Origin: Triops longicaudatus
Lineage: Eukaryota > Arthropoda > Branchiopoda > Notostraca > Triopsidae
DNA: 64,000 nt
Assembly: GCA_022885665.1 (NCBI GenBank)
Contig: JAGQDJ010000020.1
Coordinates: forward strand, 434,001 to 498,000
Direction: 5' to 3'
The notes below the pieces were generated by a model, which saw only the letters and a program-made list of their open reading frames with translations, had not been told where the DNA came from and did no database searches. Numbering within the stretch: position 1 is the stretch's first letter; each line of letters opens with the position of its first letter. Of this stretch, positions 22,691 to 35,143 are shown piece by piece. The position numbers were made by a program, and so were the translations under genes.

Positions 22691-25600
22691 AATACTTAAC
22701 GGGTTTAGCGTCTAACACTGTACATGGATATCGGGTTTAAATTAATTTTACTTTAAATGATAAGTTAACAAAGTGCTTTCTTCTGCATTCAATACGGAAT
22801 CCAATAACCTTACTTAATGTTTACCATAGTCTCCGTCATTGTGTACCCGTATTGTTTGAATAGGTGAAATTCGGTTAGGTTTTAGAAATGGTAAAAAACG
22901 TATTAAAAGCTGTAACGGGAGCAGAAGACAGTAGAGTTACAGTACTGTCACTCGTATCCTGAACTTATTTAGTACTCCCTTGCCGATACCACTACTACCA
23001 GTCGAGGGATGTGTACGATCTTTTCTCTTTCCTTATCGATCTGAGTTTTGGCGGGGAAGGTAGAGAAACTTGTTCCAGCACAGCCACCACCGCCGAATTC
23101 CGAGTGTCTAAGCAAAGATGTACCAATTTGTGTGTCAACAGTTTACTCGCCCTGTCCACCCCCTCGGCAATAAAACCTTTTTCTCCCCTCCCGAAGTCCA
23201 ACTTGCCTGCTAACCTTAAATAAAGGTGTTACTCACTAAACATACAAAAGGCGCCATGTGTGTGCATGTCTGTATTCAGCCCATGAGCCTAACCTAAGAA
23301 GGCCTCGGAGCTCAACAGTTTTCTGTCACGCGAGTTTTTCTGAAAAATCCGGCGAAGCTAATACAGCCGCAAATCAACGGGAAAAGAAAACAAATACCAT
23401 CAAATAAATCAGAAATATAATAAAAATGTGTCAAATACGCACAACGAATAAACAAAACTGAGAAATAAATAAAACAAAATTAATTTAATTTATGCTATTA
23501 AATAAAAACATGTGAAAAATTGAAAAATCAGGAATAAGTAAACAAAATTAAGATTACATAACATTGATAGCCCACAATAGACACCACTTTATACGCTGCT
23601 CATGCTAAGAACGCAATTATCACAGCTACTTCGGGATTTGTGCTAGTTTTACGTAACTCATTACGGGTGCGTAAACCGATATCACGGCTCACAAAACAAT
23701 TCTTGAGGAAATCGGAAGGCTGCTATCGAATCTCTACTCATCTGACATAGACATTGATTGGGCTCTATTACGCCAGACAGTCGAAGACGAATTGTGACAG
23801 TGATCACGAAACTTGCTATAACATTTCTCTTCTAATCATAAAAGTGACACAATAACTGGGAAATTGCAAATGTGACTATCCAAACGCAATTTCGGGCACG
23901 GTACAATAAATACAAACCCGTAATTGTGATTAAAACAGCAATACAAGTATTTTCCAATGCGAATTCGGTGGTGGAGAGTGTAACTGTCGTACACATCCCA
24001 TAAATTCGATGTGCTCACGCTTTTGCGTAAACCGACGATTCAGACGATTCCAGTACCGGAAGATTATTGTACTACTTAATGAAACCTTTGTTTTCACTGA
24101 ACTAACAACCAGAACTTTAACTTTACGAGTTTGTTTGCGACAGTTTCAGATTACTTTGCACGTAAAAATAATCGTAAATTCTTCACAACATTCCCTTACG
24201 GCGTAGTTTCGCGATTTTCTCGTTTTTTTTTTTGTTTTTTTTTTTGGCGAGTATCAAAGCGGGGTTTTGTAAAACGAGTCTTAAATCGTTTGATAGTCGA
24301 AAAGATTGTCCCAAATCGTGACACGAGATCTAAATATGCTCTTTCCCCTTGCAAACGCTTTTTTCTCCGTAAAGCTCAGATTCCGACGCGCTTTCAAAAT
24401 GTGTCAAGAATCAGAAACACACAACACCTTTTACCTAGACACACTATCCTACCTCAGGGGAATCTCTCCTGCAGACGTGCTCAAAGTGGTTACCTTGGTA
24501 ACTTGTAATGGTCACCTCGTGTAAGAGCGAGTTGGAACAAAATGGACAAAAATGCGGTTTTCCAGCTTTTGGTGAATCTCAACAGTTATAAGTGCTCGCT
24601 AATCTGCATTGCTAGGTTACAGTTATGTTACGTCTAAGTCTACCAGCAAAACGGATCAAAATGGCTCGCGTCAAAACTTGTCTCTTTCTCTTGCTGCAAA
24701 AGCTTGCTTCAGAGGCAGTTTCCAAGAAAAATCCTTTTGGGTAAGGGGCTTTAACATCTCCGGATGTCGCTAAGGCTCCAACTCCAAGCCAGCGGAAGCT
24801 TTTAGTGGTCTCGTTTTCTTCACTTGATTACACTCGTTGGCTGCCACAAAAGGTCCATTTGCACCTTTGATAACTACTACCAACCTGGTGACTAGTTTCC
24901 TTTGACGCTAACACACTAAACTTCCTGGATTTGAAGCCACTAACCAGTTAATACCTCGCTCACAAATGCCATCAGTTTTCAGAAAACAATAAGTAAGCAT
25001 AATATTCCCCAAAATTTCCCTTGCGATGCAACATTTTACCACGCTAAATTTCTCTAATAAATATTTAATAATTTTCAAATAAATGTAATTATTCAAATTT
25101 TGTCACGTCACTAACTAACGGTTGGATTTTGCAATGACAATATTTATAAATAAATAAAAATATAATAAATATAAATGTAATCATAATAAATATTTTCTCC
25201 AATAAATATGTAACCCAGTGAAATCTAAAAATTCCATGCATTGATTTGTTTACACGAATTCAGCACTTTTTTAGCCCCCAAAAACTCGACAGAATTGAAG
25301 AAAACTGCGTTTCCGAAAATTTCTGAACATCGGAGTTCGTATAGTATTAAAGATACTATAAACTAAGTTAAAGAAGGATTTTTTTAAGAAAAAAAGAAGG
25401 TGGCGTTGTATACGGGTGTGGGGAAGGAAAAAGCTTTCAACGAAATGACTCGAAATTGTATCAAGCTCCATAAAAAGGCCAACCTGCGTACACCGCACTA
25501 AACCTACACACAAAAAAGACCAATACACTCACACGAATGCCACATACGAAGTCTGACACCTTCGTTTTCATTAACTTTGTTAAGGGCTCTAATGGTTGCA

Positions 25601-26308
25601 GCAAAACAAGGACGACAGAGCATCAAAAAATGGATGACGTCCCACCCGGTCCCACTGAGCATAAACAATGGCTAATTAACACGAAATTTAATTTATTAAG
25701 AGAGTTAATCAAGTAGGTTACTTCGCTTTACGTTGCGAAAGAACAGGGGATAATGTTTTAAGTGTTTCTAGCCTGTTTTTACCCTAAAAGGCAATTAATA
25801 TTGTTTAAAATGATGGATGAATCTTCCGAGAAAAAAAAATTGGAGGGAAAAAGAAGATTTTGGGGGGTAAAAACGGGGTAAATAAGAAAGCATTTTGTTT
25901 ACATCTTTTAAGTTGCTATTGATTGAACGAGATTCTGCAGCGAAATGACGTACAACCGAAAATTGTAAGAGAAAAAGAGAGACGGTAACAGCGTCCTGGG
26001 CAAAGGCAAGAAAACGTTTCCTTTCATTTTAACGAAGCTCTCGGTCGGGCGCTCTTCTGTCATAGAAGGGTCACATGTGTTCCCAAGACTGATTCAATTC
26101 TTCCCAAAACTTCTTCCTCTCTTTTTAATAGCTTTTTGAAAGCTTTAGGAACAAGAACAGGAATCGCTAAATTGAGACTCCTGAAAGCCTAATTTCACCT
26201 TTAATTTTTTACGTTTTTTTTCTTACTCGCTTTTATTTTCCATGGCTTACTCCTTATTTGGAAAGAAAACTCTAAATTATTCTTTTCATTTCAATTTCAG
26301 AAGGATAA
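22691..26308. other. Gene-free stretch
   Basis: No exon recognised. The longest frame (125 codons, 24131-24508, plus) is Arg/Phe-rich and motif-free. Confidence 0.5.
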
Positions 26309-26430
26309 CGGTAAAAATAAAGTAAAAAACAAATAAAAATGTCGGTAAAAATTAAGTAAAAAATAAATAAAAATCGGTAAAAATTAAATGAAAATAAAAA
26401 TTACATTAAAATAAAAAACGATAAAAATTA
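26309..26430. repeat. Minisatellite with GGTAAAAATTAAGTAAAAAA units
   Basis: Three to four imperfect units of about 37 bases built from CGGTAAAAATTAA, GTAAAAAATAAA and TAAAAAT. Confidence 0.75.
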
Positions 26431-29400
26431 AATATTTTTTTAAAAAATTATACAAGCAATCAAATACACAATTCAGGAGCATTTTGAATTGGTAAAGGGT
26501 ACCTTAATTTCAAAGTTTATAATTTTTAGGATTTATAGACTACATTAGAATTTACTTGTACTCAATCAAGTCCCAAAATTACTCTATTTTTTCAATTAAT
26601 GGTGTTTTGAACTAATTCCCAATTAATTTCGAACGCAGTTTTCGTGATTTTTATTTAATTTCTTAAAAAATCATATCTAACTAAATTAAATCAAATAAAA
26701 ATTTCTACAGTTAAGCTTACGATGTTTTATGTAATATAAAACACTTTAGGCTCTAACTGGTCAAAAGTTTTAATTTAGGCTTCTTTGTAAAAGCTTCTTA
26801 CTGATAAACTCGTTTTGTAATTCAAGCGCGTCATAATACGCGACGACCGTGGAACGAAGAGCAAAAACGCACGCAATTATACTCTAAAGAAATCTACTCA
26901 GCCACGCTAATTGGTACAGCAATATATATGTTAATTTGAAGTTATCACAAACAAGTGGAACTGGTTCTTCCTTTTTGCTTACGCTCAAGCTTAAAGAACA
27001 CACTAACAAGTTCGTGCTGCAGTTCCGCGCAGGTGGTAAAAAACGAGCTTTTTCTCTCATGGAACAGGTGATTAAATTTTCAATACGCTCCATGTAAGAA
27101 GACCCCGAGTCGCAGTAATAATAAAACTTTTCTCTTATGCAGAACTCTTGATTTAATCATGAACAAAACGTTCTCGAACTTATTGCTACACACATGACTC
27201 GCTTCTGACATCGTCCAAAAATCGTTATTGAATTTCTACAGAAGAAAATAATTACTCTAAAAATTCCTAAAAATAACTACAGAAATTAATTTAAAATTAA
27301 ATCTAAGCCGAAGAGTCGACTTTTAAAAAAATCAATTAATTACTTCAAAAATTATTTACTGAAACCATTCTTCCATTCTTACTAATTATTACGAATAGAT
27401 AATTGAGAAATATAGAAGATAATTTATAACAGAAAGAGTTGACATTTTTTATTTATTTTCAAACTCTTTTCTACGCTATAAAAAGGGATTATTGCAACAG
27501 AATGGATAAATTTAGTTTTAATTACCTAAAAATATACGGCAATAAATGGACGTTTTCTATTATCAGGACAATAATATGCAGCCAGCGTGGGTAATTTATC
27601 ATCCTTAATTCTAATCTTCCTTCCATTAATCCTGCAGCACTGACCCTAAGCTCAACCCCGGCTCGCTTTATGCCTATCTTCCGCCATAATCTTTTATCAC
27701 ACTTTTCCGTCTATTACTTCGCAACACAAAGATAAGCCAGAAGTTTTCCCCTGACCCAACAACGACAACAACCTTGCCTGACGTCAATAAACCGACGTTA
27801 TTACCTTATACATCAATTGATTACACCCGTCTCCACAAAGTAAACTCACATCTTTACAAAAATCCAAAACTTTTTCACATTTACACCTCCTAAACTTGCC
27901 ACTTTGCATGTTTCCCTCGTCCAAACGTCCCAACAACATTGACATAAACATCACCCTAAATCCCTTTTTCTTCCTTGGTCGTACAAAAGACTCAAAACCA
28001 CATAATTGTAGGCCTTTTTTCCTCTAGCTAGCTAGTTTTACAACCCGAATCGATTTTTCCATCCACTAACAGCTTCGCAGAACTGAAATTCCACGCCAAG
28101 TTGCCATAATATCAAAGAAAATATGAGTTTCAACGAAAAGATTGGCTGAAAGATAGGAATAAGTTTGAAAAAAAGGTGGGCTTACCGTATAGAAACAGGT
28201 GTGAAATGGAATGGAGTACAGAAACGTGGGAGATGTCGATTAAAAAAAAAAAAGTTGGCCCAAAAGTTCTGGTACACTATTGCACGCAATGGAATGCAAC
28301 CAAGTCCCAGAACTTATTAACCACTTAAGCTATTAAAATATTACGAAAATTTGCTGTAAGATTTTCTAAGGGTAATGGTGAAAAGGGGGTTATGAAGGGG
28401 GTAAAAAAATTATCAGCGCGAAGAAAGTAAACGCAGACAAAATTTATGTCCAGAGACTTTGTTTCTTTGAGGTCTTTTTTTTTGGTGGTGACGGATTTTT
28501 TGGATGATGGTGGTGGAGTAGAAGAAGTAGGCGTCACACGCAACAACGAGAACAGCAACAACAAAGGATGTGGGAGGAGGCAACAAGTCTGAACCCTCCC
28601 CCAAAAAGCTTACCTTCTGGCCAGGTGTGTACAGGTCCCTGGAAGAAAGAAGAAAAAAAGAGAAAGAGATAGAAGTAAATGAAGATGTCACACGAGAAAA
28701 ACATACGCACAATAAGAAACACACAGACGCTTTTTTTATCGTCAGAAAATAGTTTTGGGATAAAATACCCCCAACATAAGAATATTAAAAGCAAAAATAA
28801 AAATAAAAAAAAAACGAAAACCAAGCGTTTTAAGAAAGAAAAAAATATCAAACCCAAATTGGTGGAGAAGGAAGAACTACATTAAAAACGGATGTGGTTA
28901 AGAATGTAACACGGTTCTCATTCCGTTGTAAAAGAATATAAATAAAAAGGAAATAAGTGTGGTGGAGAGTAATCAGAAATGGCAGACCACGGAAAAATAC
29001 ACGGAAAGTTTATTCCTATCCCCTGTCTATGAAAGAAATATGTAAATTCGAAGCTTCTTAGTGATATCGTAAAACACTCGAAAACAGAATTTTGTTCAAA
29101 GCAAAAATACCCTTTAAAAATATTTAGATTCTTCCAGGCGCGACCGAAAAATTGTTTGCTGTTCTTACACTTGGTTTTGTCTTGTTTATTTTGGACCAAA
29201 TTCCACTTAACAAACTTGAAGAGCGGACAAGTTCAAGATATTAACAAGACATCGCACTCAACAGGTAGAAGTGACATTAATTTAAAAAAATATATATATT
29301 TACTTGATCTGAACTTGCAAAAAAATAAACCTTCGAAATAAAAAGTATACTAGAACTCTGACTTTACTAACTAAACCTAAATCGAAACAAGAACTGTCAT

Positions 29401-32400
29401 CAATTTCGAAAATTCTTGCTCAGCTGCTCAACCTAATGTAGAAAAACCTAATTTATTCAAAATTTCATAAGAAAATAAAATATTTTTCCTAAAATTTTTA
29501 CTTAATATCAAAACAATTTAACAACTGTACCTCAAAAGTGTGAAATTTTACTAAAAGAGCTCAAAGATTTGTTCAACACATTTTCACCCCGCGCAGCGAT
29601 GACAATTTTCACGTCATGTAGTTACGAAGCGCAAACAAAGCTAAAAGGCTGGCTAAGTTGGACAACATGTGCCCTTGAACCCATGTGTCTACACGAACAA
29701 TGTCCACCACATGTCATCTATAACGTACTTGATGTGAATGGCTTCACCAAGTCGCACGCAACCTGACCTGTACTGAAATGTCCATAAAAAACTGGTACGA
29801 CCCTGCGTCAAATCCCGTCTCATCAGTACCACTTTTTTTACATCTCTTGATACAAAAAAAGTGAGCTACTACATGAGTTCATGTACCACCACGTATGTAC
29901 ACGAACTGTACATGAATTGTGCAATATCGTCTGTAATCCTCCGTGGGCGACTCACGTCAATACACGTGTATTTCTCGGAATTTTCCTTCGAATTTCAATT
30001 GCCTTCTCTTTGTTGCGCTTCGCATATACACCAACGAAAACCTTTTTTTTGTCACAGGGTAAAAACTTATGCTAAACATGATTTATATTCACGGCATTAA
30101 TTAATCCTTTAAAAAAATTGATTCCATTACGTAATATAATAGAATTTACGCTTTCCTGAAACCGTTTCAAGCCATATCTTATTCCTTGTCACGCGAACTA
30201 AACCGTCTAACACAGTACACAAAGGGAAAAAAATTAACCTAACATCAAATTTAGTTTTCTCGTCTGCCATCTGCTTGGACGAATCTTAAACAAAGGCGAA
30301 TCACGTTAGTCCGGATACAAAAAAGGCACGAAATCAAACTTGTCTCTGACATGGAAATATCCCCGCCCCTTTTTAAATTTACTGCCGTTATTATAATATT
30401 GATTTATATATTTATTGTACATTTTAGTATTTATTGCCTTTTTTTCTTTTCTTTTCGTGCCGTTTTCCTGATTTAAAAGTTTTGTAAAGCTTTAATTTGT
30501 CTCTGCGACCTATTTCACCACCGAACCGGCATTCCAAGCCACACGCTAACTTACCACACGAGTGGTATGCCAACAGCAGGGCCTAAGAACATGGCCATCC
30601 ACAGGTAACCAAAGCTGGTGTCTTTTTCTTTCCTTCAAACTTTTGCTTTCACGCAAAATTTCGCGCCCCCAAAACCTTTTTTTTTATTTCTGGTATTTTT
30701 TGGGAGATTTACTGATCTGTTCGCACAACTCTCGGTAGGATTGCCCAAGAAGTATTGTCCAAACGTCAAGCTACTCTCCAATTAATGTCAACTTTTTTTT
30801 TCTCGTAATTTCTTTGCTCTTTCAATGCTCTTTTCCACCGTTTTTTTAAGGTCACTTTTCTCCACTTTTTTTCTGAATTTCACACGTTACTTTTGGCCAA
30901 AATATCGCTGCTTTCCCAACACAAAAACCAACTTGCTCTGCCTTTGGTGTTCCACCACAGAAAAAGCCCACGCTCGCTGCTTCGGGCACTCTCAAAAGTT
31001 GTGTGTGCCGTTTTCCCGCGGTATTACTGAAAAGCTACAACAGCGTCTGTTCTCCTCTTCCTCCGGCCCTCCTGACCAATTTCACCCCCTTTGGGAGGCA
31101 AAAGAGGCGGGGCTGCGAGAGAATTCAACAGGATCAAAAGGGTGTGGTCTAAAGTCATCGAGTTTGCCTCTCTTTTCTCTCGTCTTTCATCTCTCCTCGT
31201 ATTTATCCACCTCTCCCTTCTCTTTCTCTTCGTCACGCTTCAGGTTGATTTTCTCACCCTGCCACTCCGGCCGGTATTAACCCCTGTATGATGGTAAAGA
31301 GAAGAGTGCCCTGTTTCCACCCCAGTCGCTATGACAACTTGGGCGTAATTGCGCTGTTCCCAGCGCTCGTATGTTTGCCGAAACGGCCTAAAAGCTCAAG
31401 ACCTTTCATTTTCCCTTGTTTCCCCAACACTAAAATGCACATTCGGGCCAGGCTCAAGTGTTTTCGATCAGGTAAAACGGTTACGTCCTGGTGGATACCT
31501 TTTGGGCAAAAAGGTGGGCGAGATTCCTCGGTATTAATGCCGAGATGGCAAATTTGGGGCAATAACAGGAAAGCATTATAGTGAAAACGAAACAGTTTGA
31601 AAAGGGCGCGAAATTGTACTTTTATTATTTTTAAAACTTATAAGGCCAATAATCTGGTTATTAAAAATATTTATTAAAAATATTTATTAAAATTTTTATT
31701 TATTACAAATTAGTTATTAAAAAATATTTATTAAAAATTAATTATTTCAAAAATATTCATTAAAAATGTAGGACTAAATTATTTTATATTCTGTAACTGT
31801 ATTATTCTACAACTTTCTATAACTGTATTATTCCAGGGTTGCGTAATGTTTACATGGAACTATAATTTGTAACACAATTACTTGTTTGCTATGTGCTCGT
31901 TATATTTTTCGTTCTTATTAATTGTTTTGTGCCTGTTACAGTTTTACTCCTTTGAAATTGCAATGTAATGCAATAGTAAAAATAAACTAAAAAAGTAACA
32001 CTAGTAAAGTAAACCAACTAAATTAACACCAGTAAAATAAAAAATAAGAAGAAAATAAGGAAAAATACGTCACTATTAATTTCCTTTAGTTATTTAGCAA
32101 ATAAATGACATTACACTGCACATTTTGACACACACAAAATAAAGCGCTTGTATTTAACATATTATCCTCGTTTGCCCGTTAGAGATTTAAATATTATTTT
32201 TCATACTATGCATGATTGTTAAAATAAAACCGATTTTTAGTAGATTTAGGCATTTTAGTATAGTGTAGCGTTACATTGTCTTATAGTAAACTTGAAACTG
32301 AGCTTGTAATTACGTAATTGTCTCGGGGTTACTACTGAAATTTCGCCATAATTTGAGTAGTAATCTTCATACGTTTAAGAAGATTTTAACATTAAGGCAC

Positions 32401-34880
32401 CTTCCTTAAACGTCACTACAGTTAACTAATTGCAAGATTCTAAAGATTTCCCTCAATCCACTGCTTTTACGTTTGACCTCGACTTGCGCGTTTTTCACCC
32501 TATCTCATCCAATACAATTGACGGCAATGTATTTAATTTACGCGGTGCCTAAGCTAGTACTTCTCAAACCTATGCAAACGCATTAATAACATTAAAAGCT
32601 TGTTTGTTGCCTTTTAACGATATCAATTATGTGGGTTTGAAAAGATTTTTGTCGAGCGATATTTGGAAATACAATAGACAAGTAGATAAGGATAGTATTT
32701 TGAAAAAAAGATTTGCTCTACCAAGCGAAAATTCCGTTTTTCAGCACCAAACTCTATCAGTTACCTACGTTTTCCACAATCCAATGCCCCTTTTAATTTG
32801 ATTAAAATTTCAAGTGTTGCCTAGGTAACATTTGGAGCAAACCGAGTACTAAGTGCATTTAAAACATTTCCAACAATTCAGCTACCTTGACGACCCCAAT
32901 GCTATAGAAAGTAGAAACCTCCGAAAACCTATTTCTTGCATTACATTCTTTCATCTTTCCATTAAAATAAAAAAAAATTGTAAAGACATGTGCAAGAAAG
33001 CTTAATAGTTATTTTTTTAAAAAAAGTAAAAAAGAACCTGGTCATATTACGGTAAACCAGCACATAAGCTTCGTCTATCCTTACGTTTTAAATTCCCCTG
33101 ACCCTTTTATTCGTAACTGGAAACGTTATTTAGAACTGACATCAAAGCTTCTGCTTTTCCTGGTGCCAAACCGTTCAGTCACAACTACTATTTTTAATTC
33201 CTCTTAACCGGCTCCATTCTTGGTCCTCAAATTCATGTCATCAACTTGCTCTTCTTTATCATATTTCGCTTTTTTCGTCACATTGATCTTATTTCAGTTT
33301 ATTTCCTTTCTCACGACTGTATTTGCTTCATGTTACTCGTTTTGTCCAATTTTTCCTCACAAATGCGCTCTATAGCAATTTCTTCGATTTCAGGGCCACG
33401 TCACAACTATTTAGTAAAAAAAAGCTAATAAAATTTGACTAAATATGAAATTAAACGTTATGAACAATTGGTGAAAGCCTACATTGAGATCGGCGAAAAA
33501 CACTACGTCAACTGGATTTGTGCCAAAATGCAACATTTTCTACATATATTTTATCGCAACCTTTTACCGTTAAACGTAAATCACACCTAGGTTCCTTAAC
33601 AAACATATTTTCTGTGAATTTTCTGCACAATTCTTCTGGAACCAAATCACGAAGCAAATTCTCCCTAAAACCGAAACCGTTGAAAAATTCCTTACTCCAG
33701 TCTAAAAGCTCTTCAAACGTTTACCCAACCTTTTAAACATCTCGTCTGTCACATTCCATCCCTCGGGTTTCATTCAACCCAAACTGACATTTTATCTTTT
33801 CAAGTTGAACGCCACAGGTTGGACAACCTTGTCGTCTCTTTATCTTGACCTCTCTACAAGCAAATTCGTCGCTGTAACGATTCAATTATCCTCAAATTCT
33901 TTCCAGCTGAAACACCATTTTCAAAAATAACAATTCGAAATATGCATTGATTTTCAAAAATAATTCGAAATATTAATGTTGCAAGATTTTGTGAATTACT
34001 AGGTTACAATTAATATACGAGAGATAGCTTCGAGCAATTGAACTGAAAAACTAAGCTGTCTGAAATCTGTGCAAATTTTCTTTGTGAAATATTATCCCCA
34101 AATAGAGCGAAAGTTTGCTTTCCAGAATACAAACTGACGAAGCGTTTGACTCCCTCTTAACCGTACACCCTTACATAAAAAAAGGTTAATGTTACTTATG
34201 AAAAATATTGTGCAGATTTGAAGTAAACGAGGAATATAACTTTCTGCAAAGTAACGAAAGTCAAACAATTATTGAAGTTAGTAAATTATTTGAAAACAAA
34301 TACAGGGAAAGGAACTTATTTATTTTACATTATTTATATTATAAAGAGCATTATTTAAAAATATATACACAAAATAGACTTCAAAAGTTAGAAAATTCAA
34401 AAATTCGAAACCCAGAAATTCAAAAGTTAGAAAATCTTACTGTTTGCCATACACTTATTCCATAAATACCCTATATTTGCATAATAACTGCTATTTTGCC
34501 ATCTTTATCGGATTAACCGATTTTTCGGCCAAACTTTGTGGGGCTCATTCCCTTAAATTACGCTAAACTGGGAGTCAATGTACTAAAATCAGTTATGTTC
34601 TTAAATAAAACAGGGAAAAAATGACCAAATACTTCAAAACAGAGAAATAATCACCTAATAACAATTAAACTTCTCGTTGTATTGATTAGACCTAAATAGA
34701 CAATTTTCTTTATTTTTTTACTGTCTTTTCCGGATGTTTTAATGCATTCCTTCCTTTCAATGTAATTTTCATTAATTAATTTCACTGTTTGCGTAATTTT
34801 CGATGAATATTTTCCCATCGATGGCTCTACATTATGCAAGTTGCTACCGCAATTTCACGTTAATTCTGTGAATACCCATA
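26431..34880. other. Gene-free AT-rich stretch
   Basis: No exon recognised on either strand. It holds hairpin element B (28264-28315), a small inverted repeat TTCATGTAC/GTACATGAA at 29878-29916, and ATTTATTAAAAAT repeats at 31640-31770. The 151-codon frame at 30825-31280 is Ser/Phe/Leu-rich with no domain signal. Confidence 0.5.
28264..28315. repeat. Short palindromic element B (AAGTTCTGGTAC ... GTCCCAGAACTT)
   Basis: Second copy of the hairpin seen at 11756-11813. The outer stem AAGTTCTGG/CCAGAACTT is perfect, and an inner TTGCA/TGCAA can extend it, giving a fold of about 52 bases. Confidence 0.6.
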
Positions 34881-34886
34881 ATTCCG

Positions 34887-34898
34887 CATTACAACAAC

Positions 34899-34939
<41 letters not shown>

Positions 34940-34945
34940 TAATAA
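34887..34945. repeat. (AAT)n microsatellite
   Basis: A run of about 18 AAT/ATA trinucleotides, leading directly into the 113-bp tandem duplication. Confidence 0.95.
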
Positions 34946-35143
34946 AATAATTTTCTAAAAAAATATAAAAAATCGCAAGAAACGTGATTTGAAACCAAAA
35001 ACCTCCAAAAACGCCAAAAATGTGTACCTAACAATAAAAATAATAATAAAAATAATAAAATAATTTTCTAAAAAAATACTTAAAAATCCCAAGAAACGTG
35101 ATTTGAAACCAAAAACCTCCAAAACGCCGAAAATGTGCACCTA
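34932..35143. repeat. Tandem duplication with 113-bp period
   Basis: Two successive copies share AATAATTTTCTAAAAAAATA, CAAGAAACGTGATTTGAAAC and CAAAAACCTCC, ending at GTGTACCTA and GTGCACCTA. The anchor TTTTCTAAAA recurs at 34951 and 35064. A few substitutions and small indels separate the copies. Both copies give the same chance minus-strand peptide. Confidence 0.95.

Noticed and set aside
3161..22718. Peptide IVGKNEIPC shared by minus-strand frames at 3161-3379 and 22530-22718
   Set aside because: The shared residues come from two copies of the same non-coding LTR, not from a conserved protein.
30825..31280. 151-codon plus-strand open frame, the longest in the gene desert
   Set aside because: Ser/Phe/Leu-rich with no domain motif, splice context or promoter; expected by chance over this length of pyrimidine-rich DNA.
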